From NCBI GenBank assembly GCA_026874595.1, contig CM049311.1, positions 49,603,676 through 49,667,675 on the forward strand: a stretch of 64,000 bases of DNA. Direction: 5' to 3'. The notes beneath the pieces were generated by a model that saw only the letters and a list, made by a program, of their open reading frames with translations, searched no databases and was not told where the DNA came from. Shown in pieces: positions 11,767 through 23,013 of the stretch. Every line of letters starts with the position of its first letter. The stretch's first letter is position 1. Origin of the DNA: Sipunculus nudus (Eukaryota; Annelida; Sipuncula; Golfingiida; Sipunculidae). The position numbers were made by a program, and so were the translations under genes.

Positions 11767-12225
11767 GTATTAAACCTAAATTAGGGTGCAGCTTTATTTT
11801 TTCAGGATGTTTGTCTTAACTCATAAAATTAAACATATGCATTTTACAGGGCTCAAATATATTTTTTTAAGAAAATACACCATATAGGCGAACCTTTTTT
11901 TTTTTAATTAATTATGCGGGACCGTGAAATTGGCATGAAAATATCTGGCTCATCTAACATAATAATTTCGAACCACTATAGTCTGTAAAGATGTTGAAAT
12001 TGTTGAAACCATAGGGCATTAAATAAGCAAAAACTATAACTCTCAGTGAAATATGGTGCTCTGCTGAAAATTATTTCATATATTTATTTTTTTTTATTTC
12101 CATGCTATAGACACTATTACATTGATATTAAGATCAGTTATTTTCCAGATGTTGTACCTGTATAATGGGCCGTTTTTCGTAAAATGTCCTTATGTGTACA
12201 CACTATGCACACAAATATATTTAAA

Positions 12226-12872
12226 GGAAAGAAATTTTAATATATTTACATAAAAATTTTAAAATAGGCTTATAATGTATCATGTTTGTATATCTTACTT
12301 GTTGAGAGAGACAGAGAGCGCGGTAGAAGTTGAACATAGAAAGAATGATGAAATAAATGTTGCCACATAAACCTACAACCACAGATACAATATCTATTTA
12401 TGTATAAGTTTATTTATTTCTGCAGTTAACCAGTGCGATGAACGAACAGCAGATTGTGGTTCCTTGCTGATGTCCCGCCGGTCTTATAATCCGGCCCTAT
12501 TCACGTGAACTGAGAGACCTTTCAAAGGCGGAGTGTCTGCCCGGAGAGTATTAATCCTTCCCACGTTGCATTGCGACAAATGGCTACATTGGATACACAG
12601 CGTTGCGTGGGTTGTACAAGAAAGAACCTGTAAAATAAGACTTTTTTTCAGTTAGAATGTAAAATCGTGCATGCAAAAGGTTAGTGAATATAGTGTTGAT
12701 AAGCCTGATGCAATTTCTTCGAGTGATCAGACCTGTCATCTCCTCCGAGGGCCCTCGACCTATCGTTGCAAATACGTTGCGGAGTGTCTACATTGAATTT
12801 GCATTGGGCCCATGGACCGTGATGTCCGTCCAGCAGAAGTATCATAGGACATAGAGGTCCATGTATGGACTA
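12226..12872 (-). repeat. Right inverted arm of foldback element
   Basis: Reverse complement of 9934-10577. It ends at ...GTATGGACTA, directly followed by the second ATGTTATAG. Confidence 0.9.
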
Positions 12873-13090
12873 ATGTTATAGGTGCTCTTTTTACTGTGTG
12901 GCATGGGCGTAACTCATGTTGAAGCGCTCTTGCCTGGCCGCTTGTTACATTCTATGTTTAATCCGTACCGGTTGAACTCTTGTTGTCCTGCTGGCTTGGT
13001 CGTGAGTAACGTGTACACCATGGTGTGTGGAGACGCGCAGCGCTGTTTTCTGGAGAGTTCCGTGATCTGTTTATATTAGGTTCCGTAACA

Positions 13091-13378
13091 CATAAGAAGT
13101 TTGGAACTTAAGTTTGTACCATAAGTGAAATATTTAGATACTGTAATTCAAGACAACTTGCAATACCATAAAGATATGTTAAAATAATTAAGACGTTTAT
13201 ATGCAAGTAATATCCTATTGCATAAATTAAGTAAATGTTCATCCTTTCACCAAGCATCTGTTCAAATTTTCATAATGTCCCACTGTGGTGTTATTTTTCA
13301 AAACAGATGTACAGTAAAATTAGGATTGGTTGTAATAATGTACTCAGACGGCTTTTTGAATATTCTAACAATGGATAT
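13091..13378. other. Spacer between two LTRs
   Basis: Begins with the right CATAA duplication. No gene recognised. Confidence 0.5.
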
Positions 13379-14188
13379 TGTTACGGAACCTAATATAAAC
13401 AGATCACGTATGCGTGATGAACACAAATTTTGTAATGGAGATTAAAAAATCAGATTCTGTAACACTAGGCAGCGGGACATGTCAAGGGGAATGAATAAAG
13501 AAGTCAGTGTTTTTTTGTTAACAAATTACCATTATTTATTCTTAAAACAACCATTACAATACAATACACTAAATCAATACAATTATACAGTAAAACCGCG
13601 GTATAGCAAAAAGTCAATACAATCACACAGAAAATAATGTGCACAGTACCTGGATACCAACACCGTCACCAAGATAAGTTCTTTAAATGTATACTCTCGG
13701 AGAATGACAGTCCAGTGGAAAGTCCTTGCAACAACCCAGAAAGTAAACTGAAGTCCAAATGCATAAAATCCAGGAGAAAGTCTTTGAAAATCTATAATTG
13801 CCGCATTGTCGGATAAGGTCTTAGAAACTGACACACGCTTCTGCGTCCGCTGGAATCTGCCCTGCTGCTCTCTGTCTGGTTCTAAAAAAACAGCCCCATT
13901 ATATACCTTCACACCACAAGCCGAGAATTTTCCACTTGTCGAACAGTCCATAAGATCCTGCACAACACAGCAAACAGGCGCCTCAGAAACTCTCCATAAA
14001 AACAGCGCCGTGTATCTCCACACACCAGGCTCATCACGTGACCTCGGCCAGGCGTGAAAACCCAAGGCTAACATAACAACGAGAGCTCAACCAGCACGGA
14101 TCAAACATGGAATGCAATTCGCGGCCAGACACGAGTGCCACAACAGGAGTTACGCCCGTGTCACATAATAAAAAGAGTACCTGTAACA
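13379..14188 (-). mobile_element. Solo LTR, copy 4 (810 bp, minus strand)
   Basis: On the plus strand it reads TGTTACGGAACC...ACCTGTAACA, the reverse of the other copies. It is bounded by ATAT at 13375-13378 and ATAT at 14189-14192, a perfect 4-bp target duplication. The TATA region is near 13895-13905 and the reverse of AATAAA is at about 13535-13540. The long minus-strand frame inside it is LTR sequence and not a gene. Confidence 0.85.
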
Positions 14189-14454
14189 ATATTGCCAAGG
14201 CAATGTATGTATCTAATGGATTAGGTAACTTTGATGTGGTAATAAATAGTTATTGATTTATGCGTAGATTGGAAAACATTTCAGATATAATCATAAGGCA
14301 TCTGTATGACAACAGGACAATCAGTCTGAAGTACTGTGGTCCTCCTGGCAAATCAGCTTTACTCGTATACCCCAAACCAGGTGTGATTGGTATGCAACCA
14401 GGAAGTGATTTTCATTAATGTAAATCCATCTTTTATTGTATTTTTATATGGGTT
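14189..14454. other. Unassigned spacer
   Basis: Nothing recognised between the LTR and the SINE. Confidence 0.4.
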
Positions 14455-14720
14455 TTTACCTGGTGTTAACCAGGCCCGATATCTACTGCACCCTAGTTGT
14501 GTAAATGTCTCGATTGCTGGGTCAAATCCACGAAAGACGCGATCGTTTTTGAGTGATACACGACCGTTCGGTATGACCTTCCGTTAAGGCTGTAAAGCGT
14601 TCACCCTGGGTGAGGGCCGACCGTGAAAAATCTCACCGCCTCGGCTAAGATTCGAACTCGCGTTCTCCCCCTCTTTGAGTCCTGTGCTCTACCCCTGAGT
14701 CATAGAAGCCGTGAAGTTTC
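14455..14720 (-). mobile_element. tRNA-derived SINE, copy 1 (minus strand)
   Basis: Reading the minus strand, an A box (CTCAGGGGTAGAGCAC) lies at about 14688-14706 and a B box (GAGTTCGAATC) at about 14647-14660, the spacing of a tRNA-type Pol III promoter. The body then runs through 'tcacggtcggccctcaccca'. The same body follows the same tRNA-like head at 57515-57850 on the plus strand, so this is one SINE family. The 3' part after 'gcctggttaacacc' is missing here. It is not an intact tRNA gene, because no cloverleaf closes and the head continues directly into SINE body. Confidence 0.8.
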
Positions 14721-15545
14721 GGGAAGTTTCTATGAAATCAAATTAACAAGTTTAGAAACGTAAATAGGGGTACACGTGCGCCATATTCTGTTTTATTCTG
14801 GAGTAATATCTCTCAAAATCATGTGTGGTAAAGTAATAATGAATCTTGTTTGCAAGCATGATTGTTAATTTACCATTTACATTGAAAACGAAAGCCCTCA
14901 AGTATTTGCAGATAATCGCACAAGAAAGATAAAGGGAAATATTAAATATTAAAAATAAATGTTCATGTGTTAAAACAATTTCTACCGTCTACGTACCCGA
15001 GATCATAACTGCATCATGATAATCAAAGAAGTGTTTTTCGCCTTAAATTTTAATTCATTATTTTTCATGAAATACACAATCATAATCAGTATTCCTGAAA
15101 TAAACGGAATTTTTATTTTAGAAAGTAAATGGAAAAATGCCTGCTTTACTTATGGCATTATGAGCAGAGAAATGTCAAAATTCAGACTTTTAGAAGTAAT
15201 TACAAAATAAAATAAGGTGAAGGTGATACGGCTAAGATAATAAATAAACAATCAAAGATGAGTAATAAAAAATTAGTTCATCTTTATATGTTGAGTAGTT
15301 TTATGTCTGGACTACATCTAATTACATGAACGGAATTGGCCGATACTGTCCTACTTTTTAGTGTTTACCAATTGGTCTTGGTTGACCACAAAACACTATT
15401 TTTCAAATTATCGAAGTTGTTTGTGATTTCCTCATGTCTACAGTCTGATGATTTCCTGTGAAACCTGAGACGTAACAAAATTAAAACAAAGTAGGTCCAA
15501 AGCTACCAAAGTATGTGTCTGTGTATAAATACCATTTTTATATAT
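14721..15545. other. Unassigned AT-rich sequence
   Basis: Short open frames only. Nothing recognised. Confidence 0.4.
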
Positions 15546-16261
15546 TGTTACAGGTGTCTGCTTTATTATGCCCAGGAGTGTTTCATGTGTCTGTTTACAC
15601 TCTGATTTGTGTAGCGCAGGCATGGTTCGTTGCTTTGGGAACCTCGCCTGTTGGGCGCTAGCTCGTGTGTGGGGTCTGAAGCGTAGAGACATAGCGTTCT
15701 TTGTTCTAGATGTTTCAGGTCTGTTCATATGCGTGTGTATTGTTCTTTGGAATTTTCCATTTCTAGAATTGTCGGTTGAGAAGCTTTAATTAGGGGGTGT
15801 GTTTAAAGCCGGCAGAAAGGAATACCAGCGAGCACTAAGAGCTTGGGACCTTTTTCCTATATCTGCAGTGGTGTCAGACATTCAACGGACTTAATACAGA
15901 TTTAATACGGAATGTCTTCAGTTGGCCCTAGGAATATTACTATTTACAGGAATTATTGGTTTTAAAGGACTCTTGTTGAGCTGTGACAGTGGTATCCAGA
16001 ATCAAAGCCTAGGATCCGTACACTCTGGACTGTACATTTTTATTGTTATACTGTGTAACTGTATTGATTTAGTGTGATGTAATGTTACGATTGTTCTGAG
16101 AATAAATTATAATTATTTGTTAACAAAAAACACTGACTTCTTTATTCATTCCCCTAGACATTTAACGCTGCCTCGTGTTACAGAATCTGATTTTTTTATC
16201 TCCGTAACAAAGTTTGTGCTGATCACGATTACGTGACCTGTTGTTATTAGGTTCCGTAACA
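15546..16261 (+). mobile_element. Solo LTR, copy 5 (716 bp)
   Basis: It starts TGTTACAGGTGTCTGC and ends GGTTCCGTAACA. The polyadenylation region 'gagaataaattataatt' near 16100 matches copy 1. The TATA box is lost ('gctttaattagggggtgtg'). Flanks atat / atac match 3 of 4 as a 4-bp duplication. Its U3 differs from copies 1 and 2, so it is a separate subfamily. Confidence 0.8.
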
Positions 16262-16794
16262 ATACCTAAACGTTAAATATGTTAGAAGCCAAAAAGTATA
16301 TGTTTATGAGTATTGAAATGATAAACATTTGGTGGACATAATGACATAGCTAATAAATTAGGTTCAATGTTCATCAATAATCATTGGAGTGATTTATTTG
16401 TTTTTGGCTTTCGCAAGCGGCCAGTTCATAATAAACTAGAAATGTATATCAAAATATTATTAATAATATTTAACTAGCAATTACCCGTACTATGCACGGT
16501 TTTGGGCGAGCAGTTAGTTCTCTTGTCTAACAGTCTATCAAAGTTGAATGTCTTGTTTGTACAATGTTACCGTCATAATATCTCTTTCAATCCGACATTT
16601 GGTTTACGTGTTGAGTCTTGATTTGACCTAATGTCGTAGTCTAGATTACTTGGACGAATATGTTCCTGTACGAATGTTGGGATGTCTCCGGAAAAACCCG
16701 GAGCATATGTATGTCGAAAATCACGGCAATCCGTACGGTGGTATCAGAGGAGATACGGAAAATCACACAAATCGCATAACGCTATTAATATATA
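16262..16794. other. Unassigned sequence before minisatellite
   Basis: No gene recognised. Confidence 0.4.
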
Positions 16795-17671
16795 GATCCT
16801 GAGACGGGTTGGCATTACAAAAGATTATTTATTCCTGAGAAGGCGTGGTTTTAAAAAGGTTATATAATCCTGAAGGGCATGGCTTTACAGAATATTATTC
16901 ATCCTGAGAGGACGTGGCTTTACAGAAGGTTATTTAATTATAAGAGGACGTGTCATTACAGAAGGTTATTTAATCCTATGAAGAAGTGGCTTTACAGAAG
17001 GTAATTTTATCCTAACAGGACGTGGCTTTACAGAAGGTTATTGAATCCTGAGAGGGCGTGGCTCTACAGATGGTTATTTAATATTCAGAGGGCGTGCATT
17101 TTACAGAAGGTTGATTAGACCCCGTGATGGCGTGGCTTTACAGAAGGTTATTTAATCCTGAGGGGGGTGGCTGTACAAAAGGTTATTCAATCCTAATAGG
17201 GCGTGGCTTTATAGAAGGTCATTTAATCCTGTGGGGGCGTGGCTCGACAGAAGGTTATTTAATCCTCAGAGGGCGTGGATTTACACAAGATTATTTAATC
17301 CTGAGGGGCTTGGATTCACAGAAGGTTATTTAATCCTAATAGGGCGTGGCTTTACAGAAGGTTATTTAAACCTGAGAGGGCGTGGCATTACACAAGGTTA
17401 TTAAATCCTTTGAGCGTGTGGCTTTACCGAAGGTTATTAAGTCTTTTGAGAGTATGGTTATCGTTTCCATCCCCAGGCTTCGGGTGCTCCAGATCCGGTT
17501 GTTTGATCCTCAGAGTCCGTAGCTTTAGAACGGGCTGTTTGATCTCCATGTTAATACTTAGAACGTTTAGAACATTTTAGTTGAATCTCATGGGCCCTGA
17601 CTTTTTATCCCAAGATAACGTGAATTTTAGAGCAGCTTGTTTGATTTATTTGATTTTTTCCCTTTTCAGAG
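16795..17671. repeat. 36-bp minisatellite, left block
   Basis: About 18 clear and several decayed units of a 36-bp repeat, typically 'ggcgtggctttacagaagg' followed by 'ttatttaatcctgagag'. From about 17460 the units degenerate. Because 36 is divisible by 3, an artificial 12-residue-periodic frame (17124-17333) appears, with no sign of being a gene. The unit is clearly related to that of the block at 19338-20910. Confidence 0.9.
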
Positions 17672-19337
17672 CCGAGTTTGGTCTGAAAATATTGGTACTC
17701 ATGGAACTCGTACTCTTAAGTACTTTTGAGTAATAAGTACTCATACTCGAGTACTTTTTAAAAATCACTTGTACTTGTACTTGACTACTTTGCAATTACT
17801 CGGTATTCATATGAGTAATTTATCAGTTTTTGGTATTTCATATTTCATTAAAATTTTTATAAATAAAGTTTAATCTCAATTTTTAAAATTAGTAATACTG
17901 TATCATAGTAAATCATAGTCAGATCTTATATATAATATATAATATTTATAAAATCATATATAATAGTACGTTTATTAGTAACTTAATGTGATTGTAGGTT
18001 GGAAGTTGATTTTCAGTTGGAATTGCAGTCTATGATGAGCTCTATTCACAGTCTGTGCCACAACTGATTAACCCAAGAAAAGTTGTGACTATCAGACCAT
18101 ACACCCCTTAGCTAATAAAACATAGCCTGCAGCATCACATTCTACTATCAGCTGACAATAACTTGCCCAACATATTGTGTAAGCTCACAAAGGACTTCTC
18201 CAATGTTTAATGAACAAGCCTACTAAATGAATCAATAAAGAGATCCAGGGGATAACCTCAAGGCAAAGCCTTCTGTCCAGTGCCCACTGGACCATGAAAG
18301 CACCCAGCATCAACTAATCACCCTACACTGGGCCCTTTACTGTGCTCTATCAATCTAATCAAACAAACACTCCATTTGTCAGATGTATTAACCTTGGGTT
18401 ATAATAGAAAAGTAATAGCTATTATTCTATTACTATTACTATTTCTAGTTCAAATTTCTTGTTATCAATAGTAATACAACTTTTACTAACTTTGAAAACC
18501 TGTAATATTCTATTAATATAACGTATTACGTATTACTGTCGCCAAACTCCTTTTTGTAATATTCCACTGATGTTAATGTTGTTAACACTCATAAATTATT
18601 ACACATGATGAATGACACGGTCAGTCTGTCATATATGTTGCTTTATACTTTTTTACATAAACAGGTTGTCATCAAGTATCTGCAATAGGCTACAGCCAAA
18701 TATTATTCATAAGTCGTATATAAATAATAACAAATGGTTGTAATTATTATTGTTATTTTTATTATCATTGTTATTATTATATGATAACATATGGTTAACA
18801 TTTAAGTAATGACTATTTTTTGAACTTTTGAGACTCTTAAATGCAACTGCCACATATAATTTGTAATGCTTTGATATATTCTCATGTGTATATCAATGGC
18901 CTTTCTTTATGTTTTATTTTCTGAACATTTCCACCAGTATTTTGCATTTGCATAATACAATATTATGTAAGTGCATTTTATCTTTTATGTATAATTTTCA
19001 AGTGGTAATGGCCTGTTTCATTCCTCTAGAGTTTGCATTTCGCTTCTGTATTTTTATTAAACATAATCCAATATGTATATATTTTATATTTTATCCTGGA
19101 TTTTCATTAAAAAAAATGTTTAACTCTGTGAGTCTATATTATTTTTACAACATCATTACATAAGTTTGGTTACAAAAAGTACTGATTAAAGTATTCTTGA
19201 GTACATTTTGAGTATTCTGTACTAATACTCGAGTACCTTTGAAAATGTGCAAAAGTACTCAATACTTGTACTCGAGTACTTTAAAAGTACTCAATACTTG
19301 TACTCGAGTACTTTAAAAGTACTCGGACCCAACTGTG
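17672..19337. mobile_element. hAT-like insertion splitting the minisatellite
   Basis: A 1.67-kb segment with no 36-bp repeats. Its ends are degenerate inverted repeats: CCGAGTTTGGTCTGA on the left and the complement of CACAGTTGGGTCCGA on the right, 11 of 15 matching. The flanks TTTCAGAG (17664-17671) and CTTTAGAG (19338-19345) match 6 of 8, consistent with an old 8-bp hAT-type duplication inside the repeat unit. Both ends carry clusters of the palindrome TACTCGAGTA. No transposase frame. Confidence 0.6.
19190..19325. repeat. TACTCGAGTACTTT subterminal repeats
   Basis: At least three copies of 'cttgtactcgagtacttt'-like sequence about 33 bp apart, near the right end of the hAT-like insertion. 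Similar 'gtactcatactcgagtac' motifs occur at the left end near 17735-17755. Such arrays are common near hAT termini. Confidence 0.7.
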
Positions 19338-20910
19338 CTTTAGAGGTCTTGGTTTTATTACCGGTATTTGATCCTCTTATGTCGGAGCTTTCCTTTGTCA
19401 ATTATTTAAAAGTAAGATGGCTTGTCTTTAGAGCAAGATATTTGATACTCAGAGGGCGTCTATAGAGAAAGTTACTTTATAATTAACGGGCGTGACTTTT
19501 GAGCAAATTATTTGACAAGCAGAGGGCGTATTTAGGGAACGTTACGTTGTACCCAGAAGGCGTCTGTAGTGCAGAGGATTTGACAATCGGATACGTATTT
19601 TTAGGGTAGGTTATTTGGTAAATTAGTATAATCAGGGGCTGTTGCTTTACGATATTTTTTGTTAGGATCATGATAAATGATCATCGACAGAATCTCTCAC
19701 TCTATAGAAAAGCAATTGATAATCAGAGGGCATGTCTTTAGAGCAGGTTATTTGATAATCAGAGGGCATGTCTTTAGATCAGGTTATTTGATAACCAGAG
19801 GGCTGTTTTCAGAGTAGGCTGTTTGATAACCAAAGGGCGTTTCTTTTAGAGCAGGTTATTTGATAATCAGAGGGCGTTTCTTTTAGCGTAGGTCATTTGA
19901 TTATCAGAGGGTGTGTCTTTAGAGCAGGTTGTTTGATAAGCAGAGGGCGTTTCGTCAGAGAAGGTTACTTGATTATCAGGGGGCGTTACTTTTCGAGCAG
20001 GTTATTTGATTATCAGAGGGCGTGTCTTTAGAGCTGGTTACTTGATAATCAGGGGGCGTTTCTTTTAGAGCAGGTCATTTGATAATCAGAGGGCGTTTCT
20101 TTGGAGCAGGTTATTTGATAATTAAAGGGCGTTTCTGTTAGAGCAGGTTATTTGATAATCAGATGGCACTTCTTTTAGATTAGGTCATTTGATTATCAAA
20201 GGGCGTGTCTTTAGAGCAGGTTGTTTGATAATCAGAGGGCGTCTTTAGAGCACGTTACTTGATAATCAGGGGGCGTTTCTTTTATAGTAGGTCATTTGAT
20301 TATCAGAGGGCGTATCTTTAGAGCAGGTTATTTGATAATCAAAGGCTGTTTCTTTTAGAGTCGGTCATTTGATTATCAGAGGGCGTTTCTTTAGAGCAGA
20401 TTGTTTGATAATCTGAGGGGCGTTTCGTCAGAGCAAGTAACTTTTTAATCAGGGGGCCTTTCTATTCGAGCAGGTTATATGATAATCAGTGGACGTTTCT
20501 GTAGAGCATGTTATTTGATAATTAGGGGACGTTTCTTTTCGAGTAGGTCATTTGATAATCAGAGGGCGTGTCTTTAGAGCAGAGCATTTGATAATCCGAG
20601 AGCGCTTCTTTTAGAGCAGGTTATTTGATAATCAGAGGGAATGTCTTTAGAGCAGAAAAATATGATGATCAGAGGGCGCGTCTTTAGAGCAGGTTGATTG
20701 ATAATGAGAGGGCGTTTCGTTAGAACAGGTTATTTGATAATCAGAGGGCGTGGATTTTGAGGGCGTTTTAGAGCTATTTTTAGAGGAGGCGTGATATTTA
20801 ATTCTCGAGAGAATCCTTATCTGTAGAAGAGTAAATTATTTTATCAGAGGGTATGGTTTTAAGGTGTAGTTTTAGGATGTTGTTTTAGGGCAGGGTATTT
20901 GAGAAAGCAC
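19338..20910. repeat. 36-bp minisatellite, right block
   Basis: Roughly 40 units of 36 bp with consensus 'ggcgtgtctttagagcagg' plus 'ttatttgataatcagag'. The unit length matches the left block and about three quarters of positions agree, but the right block has its own consensus, so the two halves have diverged or were amplified separately. Decayed units continue to about 21080. Confidence 0.9.
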
Positions 20911-21080
20911 GGGCGTGTCTTTAAAGAAGTTATTGTTTCTTCAGAGACTATTGCTTTAGGATTATTTGTTTCTTTGGGGCATGATAACTGATCTTTGATA
21001 GAATTCTTTATGTAAAACCAGTTACATGATAACAAGGGTAGATGATTAATCCCCAGAAGACGTGGCTTAAGAGCAGGACA

Positions 21081-21458
21081 TTTGATGTAGATGTCTAACA
21101 TGCCATTTATGAAGCATTTCTTATTTTGTGAGAAAATATATAACATGGCTAGACGCTCATCCCCTGTACAGTTACATGCCAGCAACCAGGTCCTCAAATA
21201 TTAAAATCCAGGCCACATGTCTCGGCAAGTCTTCTCCACAGGAATAAAAACCTTAAAGATTACTTTAATCCTTATCCGTCTTTTTGACCAAGCGTGACAG
21301 TTGAACATCACTGAATATAATTGGCATTGGTAATGCAATGTTGTGCTTGCTTGTATCAAATATATAAATATTATCACACCAATGACAGTTTTTACCGTCA
21401 TACCATTACTTTACACACACATGGACACTTATAATTTAAATAGCATTTCAAAGTATAC
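21081..21458. other. Unassigned sequence
   Basis: No gene recognised. Confidence 0.4.
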
Positions 21459-21614
21459 TGTTACGAAGACAAACAAATGAGGGGAAAAGCCTGAGCCGAT
21501 CCGGGTGTCGAACCCAGGTCGGTGGCGCACAAGTCCGGCGTACCAACCGCTTCGCTAGAAAAGCAAGCTTCGCTAGCGAGACAGTTCGGTCCGCTTTTAT
21601 GTCACTCCGTAACA
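21459..21614 (-). mobile_element. 156-bp mini-element with LTR-like ends and tRNA-type promoter
   Basis: Bounded by TGTTACG and CGTAACA, a perfect 7-bp inverted repeat with the same TGTTAC/GTAACA core as the large solo LTRs. It is flanked by ATAC at 21455-21458 and ATAC at 21615-21618, a perfect 4-bp duplication. Read on the minus strand, it contains an A box (TAGCGAAGCGG) and a B box (GGTTCGACACC) followed by CCCGG, which closes a T-arm with CTGGG. It could be a TRIM-like solo LTR that has taken up a tRNA-like promoter, or a SINE that happens to have these ends. The combined ends and duplication favour the first. The phrase CTAGCGAAGC is duplicated inside it. Confidence 0.65.
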
Positions 21615-21769
21615 ATACATAAAATATCACCCTCAGGATTATCAAGGATTAAGGTACGAGCTACAAAAGTATAATGTGTGCGACTGATACCACATTCTAC
21701 TGTTGCTCTGAGTCTATCAAAAAAGCTGTCCTTGAGTCTATCAAAAAAAGGGAGCCTTTAGTCAGGCCT

Positions 21770-22530
21770 GGACTAAGCAAATGAATGGTTTGCTAGGAAC
21801 AGATGAGTGATCAATCCTGACAAATATAATGCTCGTAAACAATAAAAGGTCACGCTCTGAAGTGAGATTCAACTTAAGATTTAATGGTCAGATTATACCT
21901 TACCGAAATACACTTAAAATACTCTGTAATTATAGATAATGACCTTAGTGGAACAATTACGTCTACTTAGTAGGATGCAGAGCAAACTAAGGCCCAGAGT
22001 GTGACTTCAATTCATATGGCTAAAGTAAGCTTTTACCACAACCGATTTTATGTACGTTATACAATCCTTCAATACAAAGTCACATTGATTACTGCCTGAC
22101 CGGCAAAGGCAAAATTCTCCGAGTACAAAACATTCAAAAGCGTGCGGCCATGCAGTATTGTTACATAAATGTATGGAAAATAGATTTTTTTTTACAACTG
22201 ATCTAATAACACAGTTGAACTGGATGACAACGTTACCGTTACTTGCTGTTACTACTCGTATTCAAATGCTATAGTAGAATAGCTCCATTTCCTTTAATTG
22301 ACTGTCTGAATTTAACTAAATACGGTCTGAGGTAAGTTACGAGAGATGCCTGAAGAATTAATTTTGTACTCCCGAAGCCAAAAACAGAAGAGTAGAAAAA
22401 CCTCATTGTCATACTCGGTAGCTTTTCATTGGAACAATCTCGTTTTTCACTTGAATAATCTTGGTACTTCTCCCGTTAACCAAGCCTATTTCGTCTTTCA
22501 AGAGAATGACGAAACGCACACTCCGGCAGA
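21770..22530 (+). mobile_element. Second CR1/Jockey-like LINE remnant
   Basis: Broken reverse-transcriptase downstream sequence can be followed through frame changes. A segment like 'IIDNDLS' with 'SRMQSKLRP' lies near 21930-22000, and HIDYCLTGKGK then RVQNIQKRAA lies near 22085-22160. Near 22260-22330 is YSRIAPFPLIDCLNLTKYGL, and the end TSLSYSVAFHWNNL is at about 22400-22440. The order matches the tail of a LINE ORF2. The catalytic YADD region lies upstream of the readable part and is not seen. Confidence 0.65.
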
Positions 22531-22552
22531 AGTAATTTCTTTTATATGTTGA
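22346..22552 (+). pseudogene. LINE ORF2 terminal fragment
   Basis: The 68-codon frame contains SRKTSLSYSVAFHWNNLV, which corresponds to the usual 'K-x-S-F-S-Y-x-G-A-x-L-W-N-x-L-P' motif at the end of LINE ORF2 proteins. It is the last readable piece of the remnant upstream and is not an independent gene. Confidence 0.65.
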
Positions 22553-22967
22553 AAACCTTTAATACCTCTTCTACGGTTTCGTTTGATAATCATCTAAGTG
22601 TCGTTTTTATATAAAGAAACTCTTTTTCCATGTTATTTTTTAGCTATTAGCCGAGACCTTTGTAGTCATTAGACATATATTATTGTTTCAATATTTGGTA
22701 TACTTGATTCAGTTAAAATAATCTTGTGGAAATAGAACTGGGCTGTCATATACTAGTATGTCACGTACCTTCATATCAATGTACTCGTGCTGTTATGTCA
22801 TTTGTATATGTTGTATCTCATGTTTTAAATTGTAGCAAGACATCACTGAAAAACAGCACTAGCTGAATTAGCTATCCTATTGAAATATAATGAAATAAAT
22901 AAGTAAAAATAAATATCACACAAAATGGTATACACTAGAGATGTACAAAAGGACTTTTGTGAATGTT

Positions 22968-22973
<6 letters not shown>

Positions 22974-23010
<37 letters not shown>
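22974..23010. repeat. (TA)n microsatellite at Penelope-like element boundary
   Basis: A TA tract ending 6 bp before the readable GIY-YIG frame. Confidence 0.95.
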
Positions 23011-23012
<2 letters not shown>

Positions 23013-23013
23013 C

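Larger units (their letters stand above)
9934..12872. mobile_element. Large foldback DNA transposon (MULE-like, non-autonomous)
   Basis: The element is 2,939 bp and starts TAGTCCATACATGGACC. Its end is the exact reverse complement of its start. The left arm (9934 to about 10577) and right arm (about 12226 to 12872) are nearly identical inverted repeats of about 645 bp. Differences are rare near the ends and increase inward. A perfect 9-bp duplication ATGTTATAG flanks it. No transposase-like frame is visible in the 1.65-kb centre, so it is non-autonomous. Long inverted arms with 9-bp duplications fit Mutator-like elements or foldback elements, and the sequence alone does not separate them. The arms carry no obvious coding sequence. 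The terminal GTCCAT-AC-ATGGAC is itself a small palindrome. Confidence 0.85.
9926..13090 (+). mobile_element. Solo LTR copy 3, shortened and interrupted by a foldback element
   Basis: LTR sequence is split into 9926-9933 (TGTTATAG) and 12881-13090, with the 9-bp duplication explaining the repeated TGTTATAG at 12874. Joined, the LTR is only about 218 bp. It keeps the U3 start (GGTGCTCTTTTTACTG) and the U5 end (TTCCGTAACA) but lacks the TATA/R middle, so it had a large internal deletion. Flanking CATAA copies mark its own insertion. Confidence 0.8.

Noticed and set aside
13583-14074. 163-codon minus-strand open frame
   Set aside because: It lies wholly inside solo LTR copy 4 and matches LTR sequence present in the other copies with frame breaks.
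14645-14710. tRNA gene
   Set aside because: A and B boxes are present but the tRNA-like head lacks a closed acceptor stem and continues into SINE body shared with 57515-57850.
17124-17333. Open frame with a 12-residue periodic protein
   Set aside because: A consequence of a 36-bp minisatellite unit being divisible by three. Unit indels break the frame on both sides.
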